64,000 nucleotides of DNA, taken from Prochlorococcus sp. AG-418-I20. Lineage in GTDB: Bacteria; Cyanobacteriota; Cyanobacteriia; PCC-6307; Cyanobiaceae. A program made the translations under genes and the position numbers. Positions 59,978 through 64,000 of this stretch are shown here, one piece after another (within the stretch, counting starts at the first letter, position 1; each line of letters starts with the position of its first letter). The notes beneath the pieces were generated by a model, which worked only from the letters and a program-made list of their open reading frames with translations, had not been told where the DNA came from and ran no database searches. The stretch is taken from the NCBI GenBank assembly GCA_003214175.1, contig QCLZ01000004.1, positions 106,802 to 170,801 on the forward strand, written 5' to 3'.

Positions 59978-60298
59978 ATGACTGCATCAATTGCACAACA
60001 AAAAATAAGAATAAGATTAAAAGCATTTGATAGGAGAATGCTTGATTTATCTTGCGATAAAATAATACAAACTGCTGATACTACTTCTGCTTCAGCCATT
60101 GGTCCAATCCCTCTACCAACAAAAAGGAAAATTTATTGTGTCTTAAGGTCACCACATGTTGATAAAGATTCTAGAGAGCACTTTGAAACAAGAACTCATC
60201 GAAGAATAATCGATATTTACAGCCCTTCCGCAAAGACCATCGATGCTTTAATGAAACTGGATCTTCCGAGTGGTGTAGATATAGAAGTTAAACTTTAA
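59978..60298 (+). CDS. rpsJ: 30S ribosomal protein S10
   Basis: Small-subunit protein also known as transcription factor NusE. The 106 residues contain [44 protein letters not shown] rendered in standard form, and [20 protein letters not shown]. In cyanobacteria rpsJ sits after tuf rather than at the head of the rplC cluster; the window shows both loci. Confidence 0.98.
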   Translation: MTASIAQQKIRIRLKAFDRRMLDLSCDKIIQTADTTSASAIGPIPLPTKRKIYCVLRSPHVDKDSREHFETRTHRRIIDIYSPSAKTIDALMKLDLPSGVDIEVKL

Positions 60299-60354
60299 TA
60301 TATCCCGAAAACTCTATTAATTGATTAGTATAAATAGATGTAAATGAGGTTTAA

Positions 60355-61011
60355 ATGGGAGAGCTCTCAGTAAGGGAATTACCTTTATTTCCTTTGCCAG
60401 AAGTGGTTCTTTTCCCTCAGGAAGTATTGCCTTTACATATTTTTGAATCAAGATACAGAATAATGCTCCAGTCTGTACTGGAGAATGATTCTAAGTTTGG
60501 AGTTATAAAGTGGGATCCAATCACTAAAAGTATGGCTAATGTTGGATGCTGTGCCCAAATAATAAAACATCAAACCGCAGAGGATGGAAGAAGTAATATT
60601 ATTACTCTCGGTCAACAAAGGTTTCAAATACTTGAAATTATTCGTTCAACTCCATTTTGTTCTGCGATGGTAAGTTGGATTAATGACGAAAATATTGATA
60701 ACTTTCAGAAGCTAGATTCTCTAAAAGATTCAGTTACTGAAGCCCTTAGTGATGTTCTCAACCTAACAAGTAAGTTGACTAATACCAAGAAAAATATACC
60801 TGACAAATTACCCGATAATCCTATGGAATTATCATTCTGGATAGGGGCCCATTTGGGTGGCGCTGTCGCAGAGGAACAGCAAAGACTTTTAGAGGAAAGA
60901 AATACTTACACTCGTTTGAAAAGAGAATATGAGATGCTTGATCATACAAGAAAACAACTTGCAGCAAGAACAGCCTTGAAAGAAAGCTTCCCTGACATAA
61001 AAGAAAATTAA
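60355..61011 (+). CDS. Lon substrate-binding (N-terminal) domain protein
   Basis: A 218-residue protein consisting of only the N-terminal PUA-like domain of Lon (ELPLFPLPEVVLFPQEVLPLH, FESRYRIMLQSVLENDSKFGV) plus a helical tail. The AAA+ ATPase and protease domains of Lon are absent. Such stand-alone Lon-N proteins are common and may act as substrate adaptors. Its stop directly precedes the methyltransferase start, giving likely coupling. Confidence 0.9.
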   Translation: MGELSVRELPLFPLPEVVLFPQEVLPLHIFESRYRIMLQSVLENDSKFGVIKWDPITKSMANVGCCAQIIKHQTAEDGRSNIITLGQQRFQILEIIRSTPFCSAMVSWINDENIDNFQKLDSLKDSVTEALSDVLNLTSKLTNTKKNIPDKLPDNPMELSFWIGAHLGGAVAEEQQRLLEERNTYTRLKREYEMLDHTRKQLAARTALKESFPDIKEN

Positions 61012-61935
61012 ATGTTTGAATTATTATTAACTTCTTTTTTATTTATTTTAACTCTTTATATTATTTGGAAAATTAATGCTAGAAAATATATTTCTTCTGG
61101 AACAGTGGCATCAGCATACGATGCTTGGACCCAAGATAAATTACTTGAAAGATTGTGGGGAGAACATATACATTTAGGATTTTATCCTTCTGAAAAAAAT
61201 ATTGATTTTAGAGAGGCAAAAGTACGTTTTGTTCATGAGTTAGTCAAATGGAGTGGTTTAGATAAATTACCAAAAGGTTCCAGAATACTCGATGTAGGTT
61301 GTGGAATAGGAGGAAGTTCTAGGATCCTCGCAAAATATTATGGGTTTAATGTTACTGGAATTACAATCAGTCCTGGTCAAGTTAAAAGAGCAAGAGAACT
61401 TACTCCTACTGGACTTAATTGCAATTTTCAGGTTATGGATGCATTGGATCTAAAGTTTGGAGATGGATCTTTTGATGCGATTTGGAGCGTTGAGGCAGGT
61501 GCACATATGAATGATAAAACTAAGTTTGCTGATGAAATGCTTAGAACTTTGAGGCCTGGCGGGTATTTGGCGTTGGCTGATTGGAACTCAAGAGATCTTA
61601 GAGAATTTCCCCCATCTTTTTTTGAGAAGATAGTACTTAAACAATTACTTGAACAATGGGTTCATCCCAATTTTATTAGCATTAACGAATTTTCTACCAT
61701 TCTAAGAACTAATAAAAATAGTGCAGGAAAAGTTATTTCTGAGAATTGGAACTTTTATACAAACCCCTCATGGTACGACTCTATAATTGAGGGCGCAAGA
61801 AGACCATTAGCAATTCTTTCTCTTGGTCCATTTGCATTAATAAAGTCTATTAGAGAGATACCTACAATTATTCTTATGAATTGGGCATTTAAAAAAGGTT
61901 TAATGGAGTTTGGGGTTTATAAATGTAGAGGATAA
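61012..61935 (+). CDS. 2-methyl-6-phytylbenzoquinol methyltransferase-like
   Basis: A SAM-dependent methyltransferase with an N-terminal membrane helix (FELLLTSFLFILTLYIIW), 307 residues. It has WGEHIHLGFYP, motif I RILDVGCGIGGSSRILA, ITISPGQVKRARELTP and WSVEAGAHM, which strongly recall the MPBQ methyltransferase of tocopherol and plastoquinone head-group synthesis known from Synechocystis (sll0418). The C-terminal FIKSIREIPTI-type block also agrees. The product in this organism (tocopherol or another quinone) is not shown by the sequence. Confidence 0.85.
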   Translation: MFELLLTSFLFILTLYIIWKINARKYISSGTVASAYDAWTQDKLLERLWGEHIHLGFYPSEKNIDFREAKVRFVHELVKWSGLDKLPKGSRILDVGCGIGGSSRILAKYYGFNVTGITISPGQVKRARELTPTGLNCNFQVMDALDLKFGDGSFDAIWSVEAGAHMNDKTKFADEMLRTLRPGGYLALADWNSRDLREFPPSFFEKIVLKQLLEQWVHPNFISINEFSTILRTNKNSAGKVISENWNFYTNPSWYDSIIEGARRPLAILSLGPFALIKSIREIPTIILMNWAFKKGLMEFGVYKCRG

Positions 61936-61936
61936 A

Positions 61937-62782
61937 TTAACCTAAATCGACATTTTCAGAAAAATAATTTCCAAAATCTACAAAATTCTTGCAAAGAGGT
62001 TTTAATTGGTTTTTTAATTCAAGATAATTTTTAATTTTATTTTTATTGTTTATTTCTAAATCAATATAAATGATATATTCGCCTAACTCTCTTTTAGAAG
62101 GCCTAGACTCTATTTTACTCATATTAAATCCAAAATCTGCAATGCGACTTATAGCTTGAAGTAAGGCACCAGGTTTGTTTGAGATTAATGAGAAAGCAAA
62201 ACTTGCAATGTTAGCTGAAGTATAGTTAGATTCTTTGCTTAATAAGACAAATCTAGTGCAATTACCCGGTACATCATTAATGGGAAATGCTAATTCTTTC
62301 AGTCCTTCAATTTGAGTTAATGATTTTGAACCAATAGCTGCTCTAAATTTACTTCCTTTAACCATTTTGACGGCTTCTGATGTTGAATTTGTTGGGAGAG
62401 GTATTGCATTTGGAAGATTCTCAGATAACCATTCTGAACATTGAGCTAATGCTTGAGGGTGAGATAAAACTTCTGAAATTATTGAAAGTTCCCCATCACT
62501 AATTAAGGCATGTTTTATAGGTAAAACAATTGCTTTATTGATATTTATATCGGGAAACTTCCAAAGTGCATCGAGAGTTGCTGTAACCCCTCCTTCTACA
62601 GAATTTTCAATGGGAACTACAGCAGCATCACAATTGTTGTAGGCTATTGACTTAATGACCGAATATAACCCATTACATGGTACAAATATAGGTGTCTGAA
62701 AATTGGCAAGCTTTGATAATATATGAGCTGCTTTTTCTGCGTATGTTCCTTGAGGACCTAAATATGCAACTTGTTTGCGCAT
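61937..62782 (-). CDS. pheA: Prephenate dehydratase with ACT domain
   Basis: Converts prephenate to phenylpyruvate in phenylalanine synthesis. The 281 residues begin VAYLGPQGTYAEKAA, and the catalytic core includes ENSVEGGVTATLD and GNCTRFVLLSKE with the Thr-Arg-Phe motif. The C-terminal ACT domain (FAFSLISNKPGALLQAISRI, ESRPSKRELGEYIIYIDLE) confers feedback inhibition by phenylalanine in relatives. The stop is one base from the methyltransferase stop (convergent). Confidence 0.95.
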   Translation of the reverse strand: MRKQVAYLGPQGTYAEKAAHILSKLANFQTPIFVPCNGLYSVIKSIAYNNCDAAVVPIENSVEGGVTATLDALWKFPDININKAIVLPIKHALISDGELSIISEVLSHPQALAQCSEWLSENLPNAIPLPTNSTSEAVKMVKGSKFRAAIGSKSLTQIEGLKELAFPINDVPGNCTRFVLLSKESNYTSANIASFAFSLISNKPGALLQAISRIADFGFNMSKIESRPSKRELGEYIIYIDLEINNKNKIKNYLELKNQLKPLCKNFVDFGNYFSENVDLG

Positions 62783-62834
62783 GATTAATTGTAAGAAAAA
62801 AAGAGATCAAATAAGCATTGGAGGGTCATAGGAA

Positions 62835-63353
62835 ATGCTACTTTCTTTCGATGCTAAACAGAAACTAAAACTTTCTGTTAAACGAAATAAAGAATATCTT
62901 TCTAAATATCTTTTGGAAGAAGAAAGAGTTGTTGGAGCAATGCTGGACTCCAAAAAATTAATACCTGAAGGGGAAGGTAGGTACAAATATACAGTAACAA
63001 GTTTTAAGGTTTTTCAACTAGATATTAACCCTGTTGTTTTAATTGCGGTAGAAAATAAAGATGGCATTTTAAGAATGAGTGCCCTTGAAAGCACTTTGGA
63101 TGGTTTGGGAATGATAGATGACTTTAATCTTATTTTGAAAGCCAATTTAGAAGCAACTGATACTGGACTAGAAGGAGAGGCGCTATTAGGGGTATCAGTA
63201 AGCCAACCTCCTTTATTAAAGCTGGTGCCAAAGAAAATTTTGGAATCTACTGGCCGTTCTGTATTAAATGGGATTTTATTAGGTATAAAGTCAAGAGTTC
63301 AACAGCAATTAGTGAAAGATTTTTTGGATTGGTGTGAATTAAAAAAGATTTAA
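62835..63353 (+). CDS. DUF1997 family protein
   Basis: A 172-residue protein of a cyanobacteria/plastid family with no settled role. Family blocks such as [27 protein letters not shown] appear in the first half, and [15 protein letters not shown] at the end. It has an SRPBCC-like look (beta sheet then long C-terminal helix), which is only a guess from pattern. Its stop overlaps the rnhB stop by 15 bases in convergent orientation. Confidence 0.78.
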   Translation: MLLSFDAKQKLKLSVKRNKEYLSKYLLEEERVVGAMLDSKKLIPEGEGRYKYTVTSFKVFQLDINPVVLIAVENKDGILRMSALESTLDGLGMIDDFNLILKANLEATDTGLEGEALLGVSVSQPPLLKLVPKKILESTGRSVLNGILLGIKSRVQQQLVKDFLDWCELKKI

Positions 63354-63956
63354 TTTTTTTAAAAAACTTTTCCTATGAAGATTAGTTATTCCATTTTCTT
63401 TGATAATTGAAAGATGCTCTCTGGTACCATAACCTTTATTTTTGAATATTAAATATCCTGGGTATTTTTTTTCTAGCCTTTCCATCAGATTGTCGCGACA
63501 TACTTTTGCAACTATGCTTGCTGAGGCTACTGAAGTAAATTTAGAGTCACCTGATACTATATTTTTTTGAATTCCGTTCCATGGTCTTAATAATAAGGGA
63601 CCATCAATTATTATTTCATTAGGCTTTTCTTTTAATTTTTTTAAAGCTCTAATCATTGAGAGTTCAGTTGCAATTCTGATGCCGAATTTATCTATTTCTC
63701 TGGCTGAAGATTGCCCAATTCCATAGTCTGAAGAAATTAGTAAAATTTTTTGGAATAGTAATTTTCTTTTTTTGGAAGTTAATTTTTTACTATCTTTTAC
63801 TCCCATTTCCTTTAAGAAAAATTTATTTTTTTTAGTTAATACTACAACCGCGGAGAAAACCGGACCAAACACTGCTCCCTTTCCAACTTCATCTATTCCA
63901 ATTTCGGATACTTTAGTCAATACTTGCTGAAGACCTTCTTCTTTTTTTTCTTGCAT
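63339..63956 (-). CDS. rnhB: Ribonuclease HII
   Basis: Removes ribonucleotides and RNA primers from RNA-DNA hybrids. From ATG 63956 it has 205 residues with the active-site opening [14 protein letters not shown] (normally DExGRG; here Gly-Lys-Gly), SKKLTSKKR and the later acidic residues in IIDGP and [10 protein letters not shown]. The start lies inside the rne C-terminal codons in another frame, an overlap of about 44 bases that suggests coupling. An upstream frame to 63989 adds a Met-rich tail I consider untranslated. Confidence 0.9.
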   Translation of the reverse strand: MQEKKEEGLQQVLTKVSEIGIDEVGKGAVFGPVFSAVVVLTKKNKFFLKEMGVKDSKKLTSKKRKLLFQKILLISSDYGIGQSSAREIDKFGIRIATELSMIRALKKLKEKPNEIIIDGPLLLRPWNGIQKNIVSGDSKFTSVASASIVAKVCRDNLMERLEKKYPGYLIFKNKGYGTREHLSIIKENGITNLHRKSFLKKLNLF

Positions 63957-64000
63957 TATTAACCTCATCTGCGAGTTCAGTTTCATCATTCTTCTCTAAA
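63913..64000 (-). CDS. rne: RNase E/G C-terminal end (partial, rest outside window)
   Basis: Only the last 28 codons are inside the window, ending TAA at 63913-63915. The peptide closes with [13 protein letters not shown]. Cyanobacterial RNase E ends in an Arg-rich RRRRSSA-type motif that recruits PNPase, and this fits it. The adjacent rnhB is the normal cyanobacterial neighbour. The catalytic domain cannot be checked because it lies beyond base 64000. Confidence 0.7.
   Translation of the reverse strand, partial: LEKNDETELADEVNNARKKRRRSSASID

Noticed and set aside
1..64000. CRISPR arrays, rRNA genes, tmRNA, insertion sequences
   Set aside because: No regularly spaced repeat-spacer pattern, no rRNA signature and no transposase were seen on either strand.

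Overview
This window reads as chromosome of a high-light-adapted Prochlorococcus, a marine picocyanobacterium. Base composition is strongly AT-rich throughout, intergenic spaces are tiny, and TTG/GTG starts are frequent. Gene content is cyanobacterial: psaA/psaB, psaI/psaL, NdhN, LdpA, a CAAD/CURT1-like protein, ferredoxin-type glutamate synthase, an MPBQ-type methyltransferase and a split ribosomal-protein arrangement in which rpsJ follows tuf. The genus call rests on protein recognition and gene order, not on a database search.

Layout. Bases 1-17344: metabolic and maintenance genes, namely ppc (5' end cut by the window edge), a small acetyltransferase-like gene, tRNA-Arg, recF, speD, larE, a double-domain cobO, a ThiF/MoeB-rhodanese fusion, a CAAD protein, a fructosamine-kinase-like gene, a CrtD/CrtH-family gene, tyrA, a degenerate DinG-like gene, recA with a LexA-type box, a HAD phosphatase, tRNA-Gln, ldpA and ndhN. 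Bases 17629-33743: the long S10-spc-alpha cluster from rplC to rplQ, with secY, adk, rpmJ and rpoA, followed by truA, rplM, rpsI, rpmE and prfA. Bases 33756-35530: an HNH nuclease and alr, divergent.

Bases 35592-36800 hold the most interesting segment. A tRNA-Ser(GCT) gene is followed about 1.1 kb later by an exact 16-bp copy of its 3' end. Between the copies lie phased TTGTCCCATT-like decamers, GGGTTACG repeats and a tightly coupled minus-strand operon of tiny exported or membrane proteins. There is no integrase. This looks like a miniature tRNA-targeted mobile island of the kind described in Prochlorococcus as tycheposons, either a relic or a non-autonomous element.

Bases 36837-50516: a HAD hydrolase, a CbiG-CobJ fusion, psaA-psaB with a clear terminator, a GT2 glycosyltransferase, psaI-psaL, a divergent cell-wall pair (NlpC/P60 and a serine beta-lactamase-like protein), a resolvase-like protein lacking its catalytic serine with repeated GATAGA motifs upstream, and lipA. 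Bases 50523-64000: a YCII protein, gltB, the str operon (rpsL-rpsG-fusA-tuf-rpsJ), a Lon-N-domain protein, the methyltransferase, pheA, a DUF1997 protein, rnhB, and the last codons of RNase E overlapping the rnhB start.

Functionally the window covers translation, photosystem I, aromatic amino acid synthesis (tyrA, pheA), cobalamin synthesis (cobO-like, cobJ), nitrogen assimilation (gltB) and DNA repair (recF, recA). No CRISPR array, rRNA operon or intact transposase was seen.
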